Virus record (IMG/VR): IMGVR_UViG_3300017917_002918
Coordinates: 62,001 to 126,000 of that record
Source: a virus
Reading direction: 5' to 3' (one strand)
Length of the DNA: 64,000 bases
The notes beneath the pieces are model-generated. The model saw only the letters and a program-made list of their open reading frames with translations, had not been told where the DNA came from and searched no databases. This document shows positions 46,641 through 54,720 of this stretch, piece by piece (position 1 is the first letter of the stretch; the number at the start of each line of letters is the position of its first letter). The position numbers and the translations under genes were made by a program.

Positions 46641-47153
46641 TTACTCGCAATCTTCCCAACTTTTACTAAATTCATTATTTGCAAACGCCTCTTTAAGACC
46701 TGTAATTTGTTTGAGTCTAAGTATTTCATCGAGATCCATACCTAGATGTTTTGCTATCCATTCATCACTTCTACCTATGTTGTGTATTTCTGCAACTATA
46801 TTACTCATTAAATCTACATCATGCGATCCTCTTGCTCTATTATGTCTTATAGTTGAAGCCATTCTTTCTTCCAAAGGTTTATCTATTATTGAAACAGGAA
46901 GCATACCATTTTCTCTATCATATATATCCTTATGTTTTAACATTATTGTATATCTATGAAATCCATCTACTATAACATATTTATCAATTTCTTTATCATA
47001 ATAACAAACAATAGGCATTGTATATCCATCTTCCTTAATACTCAAATATAATAGCTTCATTTCAGGTGGCGCAACTGAATTGGGATTATATTCATTTGAT
47101 ATAATTTTGTCAATTGGAACTGAAATAATATTATAAACTGGACTTTTAAACAT
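46641..47153 (-). CDS. IbrB-like ParB/sulfiredoxin-fold protein, 170 aa
   Basis: IISVPIDKIISNEYNPNSVAPPEMKLLYLSIKEDGYTMPIVCYYD...YVIVDGFHRYTIM is the ParB/Srx N-terminal domain with the nucleotide-binding DGFHR (GxxR) motif. MASTIRHNRARGSHDVDLMSNIVAEIHNIGRSDEWIAKHLGMDLDEILRLKQ follows, with an HTH-like end. IbrB-type proteins pair with IbrA-type PAPS reductases, and here the next gene (13 bases downstream) is that partner. The pair is thought to act in gene regulation or DNA modification; mechanism not established. Confidence 0.8.
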   Translation of the reverse strand: MFKSPVYNIISVPIDKIISNEYNPNSVAPPEMKLLYLSIKEDGYTMPIVCYYDKEIDKYVIVDGFHRYTIMLKHKDIYDRENGMLPVSIIDKPLEERMASTIRHNRARGSHDVDLMSNIVAEIHNIGRSDEWIAKHLGMDLDEILRLKQITGLKEAFANNEFSKSWEDCE

Positions 47154-47166
47154 AATAAATCCTCCC

Positions 47167-48477
47167 TTAAATATTTTTATATTTTTCCTTTATTACTTTT
47201 ACTTTCTCTTGTTGTTGTTTGGTTAAACCGAACCCCATAAATTTACACATATGATCATTTTTCAAAATACAGAAACACATTCTTTTCCATGATGGAATAT
47301 CAATTGTAGATTTTACATCATCCGTATCATCTGGTATTTCCCCGTCAAAGATTATTCTTGTTTTTCCATCCTTACTATAATTTGAAATTCCATTTTTACG
47401 AATCCTGTATCCACATTGTTCTATTTCATCTATAACATCTTGAGAGAAACCTCCTCCCGTTTTTTCCCAAAACTCAGCTGAAGTTTTAAACTTATCTAAA
47501 TAGTTATTCCTAACATGCGCTGGAAGTGTACTTAATAAAAATTCCGTATAAGATTTCCACGTGTGACCTGCTGGTAAAGAAATTTGCCTATATCCTAAAG
47601 CTTTTGTTCCTCCATATATAGCTCCAAAATTCGCCCCTTTAACTCTTCCTACTAATTTCGCCCATGTTCTTGGTTCTATTATTCTGTAAAGATTGAGACT
47701 ATCTATTGCCCATTCGTTAAATGGAGATGCAACTCTCATTTTATCTATTGTTACACCTGCTTTGTAATATAAATCATATAATTTATTATAATCAAAATCA
47801 AATTTACCATTTGCAATCCATATATCTTCAACAGTCCAATCATAAAGGGGAGAAGCACTCCATACATTTTTGTGACCTTCTGTTATATATTTTTTACCTT
47901 TATAATCGTATTTTTTATTTATAATACCACTATAACGATGAAGTGACTCATCTGCTCGTATTCCTATAAGCCCAATTGTCTTACCACCACCATTTTTGTT
48001 TTTATACCATCTCCCAAATTGTTTATATAAATCTTCCTGATGCATTTTTAAGGTATAAAAATCAAATGGATTATTATTTAAATTTATAACATACGAATGA
48101 GTAGGCATATCTCGTACCCATATATCTTTTTTCTCTTCATCCCAAGGATACCAAAACATTTCATAATTACTTAGAGGCGTTTTAGAAGCCATGGGTAAAC
48201 ATACCCAATATGGTTCAACTTCATCATGTAATCGCTCGAATGTTCTTGTTACATATTCAGTTGTTTTTTCGTATTGTGCTTCAAAATCCTGATGAAATAA
48301 ACCTATTTTTTTAGTTATTCCATTTTCTTTTTTATATTTCATTACTAAATTAAGTAAAGTACCGCTATCTTTGCCACCAGAAAAAGAAATATAAATATTA
48401 TCAAATTCTTCAAATATAAATTTTAGTCTTTCCTGTAACGCTTCATATACACTTATATTTTTATATATCTTCTGCAA
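47167..48477 (-). CDS. IbrA-like PAPS-reductase-family (PP-loop) protein, 436 aa
   Basis: IYISFSGGKDSGTLLNLVMKYKK at residues 28-50 is the PP-loop (SGGKDS) of adenylyl/PAPS reductases and tRNA thiolases. IGLIGIRADESLHRY and VWSASPLYDWTVEDIWIANGKFD are further family elements. The long C-terminal part (PRTWAKLVGRVKGANFGAIYGG to the end) is the DUF3440 region of IbrA proteins. Cysteines CFCILKNDHMCKF may bind metal. It forms a tight operon with the IbrB-like and SNF2 genes. Confidence 0.8.
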   Translation of the reverse strand: MQKIYKNISVYEALQERLKFIFEEFDNIYISFSGGKDSGTLLNLVMKYKKENGITKKIGLFHQDFEAQYEKTTEYVTRTFERLHDEVEPYWVCLPMASKTPLSNYEMFWYPWDEEKKDIWVRDMPTHSYVINLNNNPFDFYTLKMHQEDLYKQFGRWYKNKNGGGKTIGLIGIRADESLHRYSGIINKKYDYKGKKYITEGHKNVWSASPLYDWTVEDIWIANGKFDFDYNKLYDLYYKAGVTIDKMRVASPFNEWAIDSLNLYRIIEPRTWAKLVGRVKGANFGAIYGGTKALGYRQISLPAGHTWKSYTEFLLSTLPAHVRNNYLDKFKTSAEFWEKTGGGFSQDVIDEIEQCGYRIRKNGISNYSKDGKTRIIFDGEIPDDTDDVKSTIDIPSWKRMCFCILKNDHMCKFMGFGLTKQQQEKVKVIKEKYKNI

Positions 48478-48479
48478 TT

Positions 48480-49853
48480 TTATCCCTCCGCTCCATCAAT
48501 CCATTTATACAAATCTTTTTTATCCTTCATTTGTTCGATCAACTCTTTAAAACTATCAACAAGTCTTTCTTTTCTATTCAAACATTTTATAATTCTTTCA
48601 TCTAATGTAAATTTAGCACAAATATCAGTTATATAAACATCTAGATTTTGTCCAATCCTATGCACTCTATCTTCAGACTGTATTCTAGTTGCATAATCCC
48701 AATCATTAGAGTAGTATATAATATTGTTACAAAATTGTAAATTTAAACCATAACCTGCACAAGTTTTATTTGCTATAAAAAACTGAGCTTTATTTTCGAA
48801 CTTTTCTAATGATCGTTGCCTTTGTTTTTTACTTATTTCACCATAAAACTCAACTACAGAATCATTACCATATTTATTAAATAATACTTCACTAATTATT
48901 TTTATTTCTGAAGTATATTTGCACCAAATTATTGTTTTTTCATCATCTAAAATATCTAAAAGTTTAATTATTCTGGGATTCTCCAATGGATTTTTAAAAA
49001 ATGGCTCTATTTTTATAGACTCGGTATTTTTTGAAATAATCTTATTCCCACTAATAACATGTTGACAAGCTGTAAATAGTCTATATATGGTTGATGGTTT
49101 TAATTCGTCTAGTAACATTAAAAATTCATTTTTGACATCCTCATAATGTTTTTCTTGCTCATCTGTAAGATGAAAATATTTTTGATTATATATTTTTTTA
49201 GGTAAGTTAAGACACTCTTCCTTTTTAACTTGATATGTGTATGGTGCAATTTTTCGCACTAAATAATCTGTATTTAAAGTCCTTGTAATTCGACCTTTAA
49301 TTCTTTCATCATATTCAAGATGATTAGCTGCGAAACTCCAGAATGACTTGTATCCAAGAATTCTCCAATCTAATATGTACCATTGAGCAAAAAGATCTTT
49401 TTCACACTTTGAAATTGGAGTTCCGTTTAAAATAAGTTTATAACTACAATATTCAGCAAGCCTTTCAATATTCATTGTGCGTTGTGCTCTGTGATTTTTA
49501 ACCAAATTACTTTCATCAACAATTAAATAAACTTTCTTAGATTGTACTAATTTTAATAATTCAAAATTTAAATTAATACTTGAAGATAAACTTTCGATAC
49601 CTTCAATTCTAAAGTATTCTATTCCATTTTCAATATGTTTTTCAAGTTCTTTCTTTATAGTGCTTTTAACAGAACATGGACAAAGCCACAATACTGCTTC
49701 TACTTTTTCAGCATCAATACGTTGTTTGATTAACTCTAAAGTTGTTCTTGTTTTACCAGTACCCATTTCCATATATAATGCACCAATTTTAATTTTTGAT
49801 AATTTTGTTACCGCTGCAAGTTGATGATGTTGCAATTTAGTCTTTAAGATCAT
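48480..49853 (-). CDS. SNF2-family helicase/ATPase, 457 aa
   Basis: The start at 49,853 (MILKTKLQHHQLAAVTKLSK) lies inside the end of the upstream gene. Walker A is MEMGTGKTRTTLEL, motif II is VDESNLVKNHRAQRT (DES-N, a variant of DEAH) and motif III is ILNGTPISKCEKD. The C-terminal helicase lobe has FFIANKTCAGYGLNLQFCNNIIYYSNDW...QSEDRVHRIGQ. It is an ATP-driven DNA translocase, typical of phage SNF2 proteins. It overlaps the 49,837 gene and lies 2 bases from the IbrA-like gene. Confidence 0.88.
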   Translation of the reverse strand: MILKTKLQHHQLAAVTKLSKIKIGALYMEMGTGKTRTTLELIKQRIDAEKVEAVLWLCPCSVKSTIKKELEKHIENGIEYFRIEGIESLSSSINLNFELLKLVQSKKVYLIVDESNLVKNHRAQRTMNIERLAEYCSYKLILNGTPISKCEKDLFAQWYILDWRILGYKSFWSFAANHLEYDERIKGRITRTLNTDYLVRKIAPYTYQVKKEECLNLPKKIYNQKYFHLTDEQEKHYEDVKNEFLMLLDELKPSTIYRLFTACQHVISGNKIISKNTESIKIEPFFKNPLENPRIIKLLDILDDEKTIIWCKYTSEIKIISEVLFNKYGNDSVVEFYGEISKKQRQRSLEKFENKAQFFIANKTCAGYGLNLQFCNNIIYYSNDWDYATRIQSEDRVHRIGQNLDVYITDICAKFTLDERIIKCLNRKERLVDSFKELIEQMKDKKDLYKWIDGAEG

Positions 49854-50916
49854 CAAGAATATCATCTCCTGAATTCAAAATATCTTTTAATCCATCTTTA
49901 GGTTTATTAATTTCAACAATGTTAGCCACCACAATATTTTTTTCTTTAGTTTTTTCATTATTTATTATTTCAAACGCCATTTCGCTAATTTTAAAATCGT
50001 TTAGTTCCGCATACTCTTCAATTTCTTTATAATGTTTAGGATTTATTAATATAACTGGATTATCCCAAATCGAACCTTTAATTCTTCGTGCTAATTGATA
50101 TAACCTATCATTTCTTTCTTTGAACCAAATTGCAAACCAACCTTCGTATTTTCCGTTAGTTCTAACTAAAATCCATCTGGTACATTCTGCTTCAAAGTCT
50201 CCTGTAATTGCATTTTCTCTAATTTCTTTATCATAAATTGTTATTCCAAAACCATTATTAAGAAGTTTATTGCCTAATTCTGCAACTCTATCTTTTATTT
50301 TTCCACTTGTTTTATCAATTTTTCTACTCCAAACACCATTCCACTTATATTCAAGACTCTTAATGATTTCTATAAACTTATCATTTTTTTCAAAAAATAC
50401 TTTAATTGTATCGTTTTCAAACTTAATTTCTACTGGTACATTTGAGATTACATTTTCTGGGTATACAGTTGATTCTTCTTTTAATTGATCTAATATAATT
50501 TTTTCTTTATCTTTTTTATATTTTATATTCATTTCTTCTTTTATATTATTCAAATTCACTATATTAAATATATTCGTATTTCTATTGTCTATCCACCAAC
50601 TTGCGTTGGTTTTATTTGTAATAATATATTCTAATAAATCAATATTTTCGTTTTTTGCTATAGTATTTTCAATTATTTTTATTCTTATTGTATTTGCCCA
50701 AACTATTTGTTTTTCTGTTCCCTTCAATTCAGGTAATTCCATTTCAATTGCCTTCATCATATTTATCTCATTTTCTTTGTCGGCTTGTATTTTAAAGCAA
50801 GCTGGGCAAATTTCTGAAAAATATTTTTCTATTTTCCATTCTCGTACTTTATGTGGTCCAATTAAATCTACATTTCCATCATGTCCACAAGAGTGAGTAC
50901 CTTTATAATTAGCCAT
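49837..50916 (-). CDS. Hypothetical SNF2-associated protein with N-terminal zinc motif, 359 aa
   Basis: The start at 50,916 is MANYKGTHSCGHDGNVDLIG. CGHDG...HKVREWKIEKYFSEICPACFK suggests a zinc-binding module near residues 10-45. The rest is helical/alpha-beta with ECTRWILVRTNGKYEGWFAIWFKERNDRLYQLAR near residue 250. Similar proteins often sit next to phage SNF2 helicases, as here (17-base overlap). It is likely a partner of the helicase; not demonstrated. Confidence 0.65.
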   Translation of the reverse strand: MANYKGTHSCGHDGNVDLIGPHKVREWKIEKYFSEICPACFKIQADKENEINMMKAIEMELPELKGTEKQIVWANTIRIKIIENTIAKNENIDLLEYIITNKTNASWWIDNRNTNIFNIVNLNNIKEEMNIKYKKDKEKIILDQLKEESTVYPENVISNVPVEIKFENDTIKVFFEKNDKFIEIIKSLEYKWNGVWSRKIDKTSGKIKDRVAELGNKLLNNGFGITIYDKEIRENAITGDFEAECTRWILVRTNGKYEGWFAIWFKERNDRLYQLARRIKGSIWDNPVILINPKHYKEIEEYAELNDFKISEMAFEIINNEKTKEKNIVVANIVEINKPKDGLKDILNSGDDILDDLKD

Positions 50917-51058
50917 AATGCACATCCTTTTTAGTATTTAATACAAAAATTACTACTTAATCTTAACATGTTATACAATATATTGTCAATATATTATCAT
51001 AAATTAATTATATGAACTTAACTTTTCTGAATTCTTGTTTTGTTGTGATTTTCTCAAC

Positions 51059-51145
51059 CTATCTATTACATCCATTTCGACTATAATCTAAATTATAAAG
51101 CAACTTAACATATTTATAACGTGCTTTTGCTTTTTTGATTGTCAT
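51059..51145 (-). CDS. Small basic peptide, 28 aa
   Basis: ATG at 51,145 follows GGAGAGTGATTAAA and the product MTIKKAKARYKYVKLLYNLD then YSRNGCNR is strongly basic. It fills the gap between two genes with proper spacing. Tiny; function unknown. Confidence 0.4.
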   Translation of the reverse strand: MTIKKAKARYKYVKLLYNLDYSRNGCNR

Positions 51146-51150
51146 TTTAA

Positions 51151-51474
51151 TCACTCTCCATTTCCAACTTCTTCGGCGCAAAGTGGTAAATACAAAACTT
51201 CATTCTTTACATTCGAAGCAAAACTACACCATGAACATCCTTCATTGTATTCCTCACAATCATCTTGAGCACAGCCATCACACCTAAAGCCAACTTGTGC
51301 AGTTGTGTAATATATTTCATTACCTTGCAAATCTACAAATTGACCATCAAGAATATAACTTCCTGCTTCAGCAATTTCTTGCCAAAACTGTGACACTTTT
51401 GTTATATCTACTTTTATTATCAAAACTGGTGATTCCTCAATACTTCTTTCATAAAATTTAATAGTTTTTAACAT
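51151..51474 (-). CDS. Cysteine-rich hypothetical protein, 107 aa
   Basis: The start at 51,474 (MLKTIKFYERSIEESPVLIIKVDI) follows GGAGGT. The C-terminal half holds seven cysteines, two of them in a CDGCAQDDCEEYNEGCSWCS cluster, a likely metal or disulfide site. Function unknown. Confidence 0.55.
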   Translation of the reverse strand: MLKTIKFYERSIEESPVLIIKVDITKVSQFWQEIAEAGSYILDGQFVDLQGNEIYYTTAQVGFRCDGCAQDDCEEYNEGCSWCSFASNVKNEVLYLPLCAEEVGNGE

Positions 51475-51514
51475 ATTCAAAACCTCCATATATTAATATT
51501 TAACATATAATAAT

Positions 51515-51544
51515 ATAATATCAAAAACAACATTATATTGTCAA
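51515..51544 (-). promoter_or_regulatory. Promoter of the cysteine-rich gene
   Basis: Minus strand TTGACA (51,539-51,544), 18 bases, TATTAT (51,515-51,520). Confidence 0.7.
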
Positions 51545-51567
51545 TACAATATTTAAAATTAGTTCTA

Positions 51568-51903
51568 TTAAATATATCCACATTCTTTGAGATCCGAAGC
51601 ATATAGATCACTAAAGACATCTTGAACATAATATGATTCAGATTCTCTATCATAATGCCATAATTTTAAAGGAATTAAATTAATTATACAATAATTAATT
51701 ACTGATACTAAAGCTACAGTTAATCCAGTTACATATACTTCTAAAGATGTCACATCTCTCAAAGCCTTGTGACACATTTCTGATATCGATCCTTCAACGT
51801 CTATCGGATTAATATTATTTCCAAATATAAATTCGTTGATTTTTTCACCATCATTTGTTATAATTTCATGTCTACCTTCGCACAACCCCATTATCTTTTT
51901 CAT
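51568..51903 (-). CDS. Hypothetical alpha/beta protein, 111 aa
   Basis: The core LEVYVTGLTVALVSVINYCIINLIPLKLWHYDRESESYYVQDV looks like a Rossmann-like strand-loop-helix-strand unit, such as in small nucleotide-sensing proteins. The TGLTxALVSxIN...LWHYDRE pattern is distinctive but I cannot name the family. AAAGGGAAGAA-type sites lie upstream. Possibly a nucleotide-binding protein; that is inference. Confidence 0.5.
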   Translation of the reverse strand: MKKIMGLCEGRHEIITNDGEKINEFIFGNNINPIDVEGSISEMCHKALRDVTSLEVYVTGLTVALVSVINYCIINLIPLKLWHYDRESESYYVQDVFSDLYASDLKECGYI

Positions 51904-51915
51904 AAAATTCCTCCC

Positions 51916-52686
51916 TCACCAAGTATGTTGTCTTTCAATTGTTACTGTGCCATCTGGCATTGCATATTTAATTACTATATCCATATTACACTCTTCGTTT
52001 GCGTCACAACATGACTCGGTAGCTCTGGATAGCTCTTGTTTAATCCCTGTTTGCTTTGCTAATGCAAAAATGGAAGTTCTATGTTGCTCATGTTTATTAG
52101 TTTTAATATTTATCATATCTAAATATGGAGTAACTAGATCCATAAAGTTAACTTGAAACATGTCACCTAAATTTAGACGATTAAAGTCTTCGCCATATTT
52201 GAATTTTGCACAGTTTGCCAAAAAATCACAAGCATTAGTGAATGTTTTAGGACTTACAATTTTAATGGCAGATGCCATTATGTCTTGAACATCAAATGGT
52301 TTTTCAATTTCTTTGATCCATGCTTGATAATGTACATAATCACAACCAACTTGTGAAAAGGTTATATTTAATCTACCTTGAACTAAATCATCTACCAAGC
52401 TATTAAATGTGTTCATAAAATTCAGTTTTTCCGATCTAGCAAACTCTGCAACTTTTACCAATTCGTCAGGTGGTAATTTAACACCATTTACATCTTTTCC
52501 ATTAACTTTAATTTTACACAGCATAGCTTCATTCTTTAAATCAAATTCGCTTCCATAATAGAATCCATCATTACCATGTTTATTCTCACATCCAGTTGCT
52601 TTGTATTCAAATTCAACTTTATGACCGTTATATTTTCCATTTCTAAATTCAAATACAATTCCAGATTTCTCAAATTTCATATTCAT
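51916..52686 (-). CDS. Hypothetical protein, 256 aa
   Basis: MNMKFEKSGIVFEFRNGKYNGHKVEFEYKATGCENKHGN... starts behind GGGAGG. It has a beta-rich N-terminus, a helical middle (NTFNSLVDDLVQGRLNITFSQVG) and a cysteine-containing end (ATESCCDANEEC). Conserved phage protein or not, I recognise no domain. Promoter at 52,729-52,758. Confidence 0.55.
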   Translation of the reverse strand: MNMKFEKSGIVFEFRNGKYNGHKVEFEYKATGCENKHGNDGFYYGSEFDLKNEAMLCKIKVNGKDVNGVKLPPDELVKVAEFARSEKLNFMNTFNSLVDDLVQGRLNITFSQVGCDYVHYQAWIKEIEKPFDVQDIMASAIKIVSPKTFTNACDFLANCAKFKYGEDFNRLNLGDMFQVNFMDLVTPYLDMINIKTNKHEQHRTSIFALAKQTGIKQELSRATESCCDANEECNMDIVIKYAMPDGTVTIERQHTW

Positions 52687-52728
52687 TTTATTCGCCTCCC
52701 ATATATCTAATAATTAACTTATAATAAT

Positions 52729-52758
52729 ATTATAGCATACATTAATTTGTATTGTCAA
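52729..52758 (-). promoter_or_regulatory. Promoter of the 256-aa gene
   Basis: Minus strand TTGACA (52,753-52,758), 18 bases, TATAAT (52,729-52,734), close to consensus. Confidence 0.75.
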
Positions 52759-52815
52759 TACATTGTTTAAAATTTTATTAAACTTATTATATCACAAATA
52801 CTGGAATTACAATCA

Positions 52816-53229
52816 TTATTCTTCAGATTCAACATATCTTTGATTTTTAATATTCGTGAGCCACTGTCCCAAAAATCTATTCAACTCTGTTTTGTACTTT
52901 GAAATGAATTTGCCTGATTCGGGATACACCACTTGATAAATGCCCAAATTATCTTGCTGATATGTTAATGCTTCTGCCATCTTAATATCATGATATACGG
53001 CAATTTCCATGTCTGGATCAACCATTAAGTCACCATTTTGCTCATAATAATGTGATAGGCTATATATCTCTGCTTCTTTCTTGTTTATATCTCTAGTCCC
53101 CAATCTCTCGACCACTAAATCCATGAATCCACTAGACTTTAACCGTTTATGGCAATTGTCCTCAAAATCCATCCCTTTAATCAATGGTAATAATTTTTCA
53201 TAATTTACTTCATACACTGTTCTTCTCAT
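52816..53229 (-). CDS. DUF6908-like phage protein, 137 aa
   Basis: The start at 53,229 (MRRTVYEVNYEKLLPLIKGM) follows GGATGATTGTT. The stretch GDLMVDPDMEIAVYHDIKMAEALTYQQDNLGIYQVVYPE is the family's conserved core (MEIAV...AEAL..Q.D..G.YQ.VY). These proteins are found in many phages and have no known activity. Confidence 0.7.
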   Translation of the reverse strand: MRRTVYEVNYEKLLPLIKGMDFEDNCHKRLKSSGFMDLVVERLGTRDINKKEAEIYSLSHYYEQNGDLMVDPDMEIAVYHDIKMAEALTYQQDNLGIYQVVYPESGKFISKYKTELNRFLGQWLTNIKNQRYVESEE

Positions 53230-53299
53230 AACAATCATCCTTTCACACTCTATAGTAAGCCACTGAGGGCTATTCCGATATTGGTCGAATTACAAAAAT

Positions 53300-53824
53300 C
53301 TAAACACCACTTAAATCAATATCATCTTCAATTTCATATTTCTCTTCCAATTTATTTAAATCGAGTTGAACGTCTTTTCTAGTCTTACAGGTCTCATATA
53401 TAAAATCATATAATTCTTCAGACATTCCGCCTTCGTTTAATTTTATAAGTACAAATCTACCTTTTTCATAATTCATAACACCAACAGTTCTTTCCTTAAA
53501 ATTAATTGTAATATCTTTTTCACCAGCGATTGAAATTGGAAATTGTAAATATGATTTATCATCAAGGCTGAATTTTATTGCAGTTAATAGATTATAACTA
53601 CAAATATCTTTTCCTATACGCTTTCTTACCGTCCAAATAGCGTTTGTGAATTCTAGCAATTTTTCATAGGATTCTTCTTTATTTTCAATAAGGTCAAGCA
53701 GTAAATCTCCAAGTTGCCCATTAATATTTTTTTCCATTTCCGTCCATTCTGTACCTACTTTTTCTAAGCATAAACACCCATCTTCTAATGATTTCCCACA
53801 ATAAGCACAATATAATTTTTTCAT
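53300..53824 (-). CDS. Hypothetical protein with N-terminal zinc knuckle, 174 aa
   Basis: MKKLYCAYCGKSLEDGCLCLEKVGTEWTEME contains CAYC...CLC, a zinc-knuckle-like start, followed by a long alpha/beta region (LLTAIKFSLDDKSYLQFPISIAGEKDITINF). Strong AAGGAG-type site upstream. Function unknown. Confidence 0.6.
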   Translation of the reverse strand: MKKLYCAYCGKSLEDGCLCLEKVGTEWTEMEKNINGQLGDLLLDLIENKEESYEKLLEFTNAIWTVRKRIGKDICSYNLLTAIKFSLDDKSYLQFPISIAGEKDITINFKERTVGVMNYEKGRFVLIKLNEGGMSEELYDFIYETCKTRKDVQLDLNKLEEKYEIEDDIDLSGV

Positions 53825-53876
53825 AATAATTTCTCCTCTAATTTCTATTTTTGGTAAATCACTTGATCACAATTAA

Positions 53877-53906
53877 ATATTACCACACTCGCTACTATAT
53901 TGTCAA
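53877..53906 (-). promoter_or_regulatory. Promoter of the 174-aa gene
   Basis: Minus strand TTGACA (53,901-53,906), 18 bases, TAATAT (53,877-53,882). Confidence 0.7.
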
Positions 53907-53953
53907 TACATTTTATAAAATTATTTTTTAATTATATAGAATGTTTTCTCAAT

Positions 53954-54574
53954 TTACTTAATCACATACGTATTACCTTGTTTACCCTTGATGTGACTCT
54001 CTTTTACCCAAACTACCTTACCACTCTTACATTGTCTATAGTGTCCTCTGCGGTTATGTGGACTCTTTGGTGAGCCTGTAGCATGTTCGTCTCTATTGTG
54101 GTAGTAATACTTCTTTTTCGTAATGTAGATGACTTTAGGTTTCAGCTCATTTGTTTTTGAACCAGATTCCAAATTCCTAGATTTATACACTCTTTCTTTA
54201 ACCTTGTCTAGCAAAGTGTTACTCGATTCTCTCTCAATCACAATAGGTTTGGCATTGATGTAGTCTATAACATACCACACAACTTGCAATACATACTTTG
54301 TGTAGTTTGCTATTTTACAATTTGCTGTTCTAGATGTCCTCAAGCAAAATTGTTTAGGGAATAATTCTGTTGACACATGGTGGTCACAATGTTCAGGACA
54401 CAATACATAGAATCTAGGTAACTTATCAAACTTTATGGACACTGAAGTTATTGTATTCTCTAATGTTTTGTCAAATATTTGTACCGACATTAAGTTGTCA
54501 TCTACTAGTACCCAAACGCCTATGCTATCCACTCCCGTTACAGAAAACTTATAAAAAGTTATAAAAACAACCAA
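53954..54574 (-). CDS. Phage protein with 5' end disrupted by an IS607 element
   Basis: The body (TGVDSIGVWVLVDDNLMSVQIFDKTL...HRDEHATGSPKSPHNRRGHYRQCKSGKVVWVKESHIKG) is a compact protein with a basic C-terminal HRRGHYR...GKVVWV module that I know from phage hypothetical proteins. The first codons (MVVFITFYKF) lie inside the right end of the IS607 element at 54,546-56,567, so the native start and binding site have been cut away. The original promoter and RBS probably lie beyond the element near 56,580-56,660. Confidence 0.6.
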   Translation of the reverse strand: MVVFITFYKFSVTGVDSIGVWVLVDDNLMSVQIFDKTLENTITSVSIKFDKLPRFYVLCPEHCDHHVSTELFPKQFCLRTSRTANCKIANYTKYVLQVVWYVIDYINAKPIVIERESSNTLLDKVKERVYKSRNLESGSKTNELKPKVIYITKKKYYYHNRDEHATGSPKSPHNRRGHYRQCKSGKVVWVKESHIKGKQGNTYVIK

Positions 54575-54720
54575 AACATTATAACTTTAATGTTTCTTTC
54601 CTTGTTCATCATGTTCTTTTTCACATTATCGCTAATGCTACTAGAGTTTGTTTAACACTCCAAAGGCTTAATCTCCCCACTAACGTATGGGTACATTATA
54701 TTTACGCTATTTTATATTCA
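54569..54720 (-). ncRNA. Probable omega RNA (TnpB guide RNA) at the right end of the IS607 element
   Basis: In TnpB elements the guide RNA overlaps the 3' end of tnpB and runs to the right end. Here about 130 bases without any gene follow the tnpB stop and contain stem-forming GC patches (for example TACCCATACGTTAGTGGGGA near 54,670-54,690) before the terminal repeat. The guide would be the bases just outside the right end. Assigned by position and family, not by folding. Confidence 0.5.

Noticed and set aside
51568-51903. CRISPR-associated ring nuclease or anti-CRISPR
   Set aside because: The Rossmann-like pattern invited this idea, but none of the diagnostic residues of those families could be recognised, so it is kept as hypothetical.
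54569-54701. Intrinsic terminator after tnpB
   Set aside because: The GC patches after tnpB have no following U-run and are better explained as part of the omega RNA/right end.
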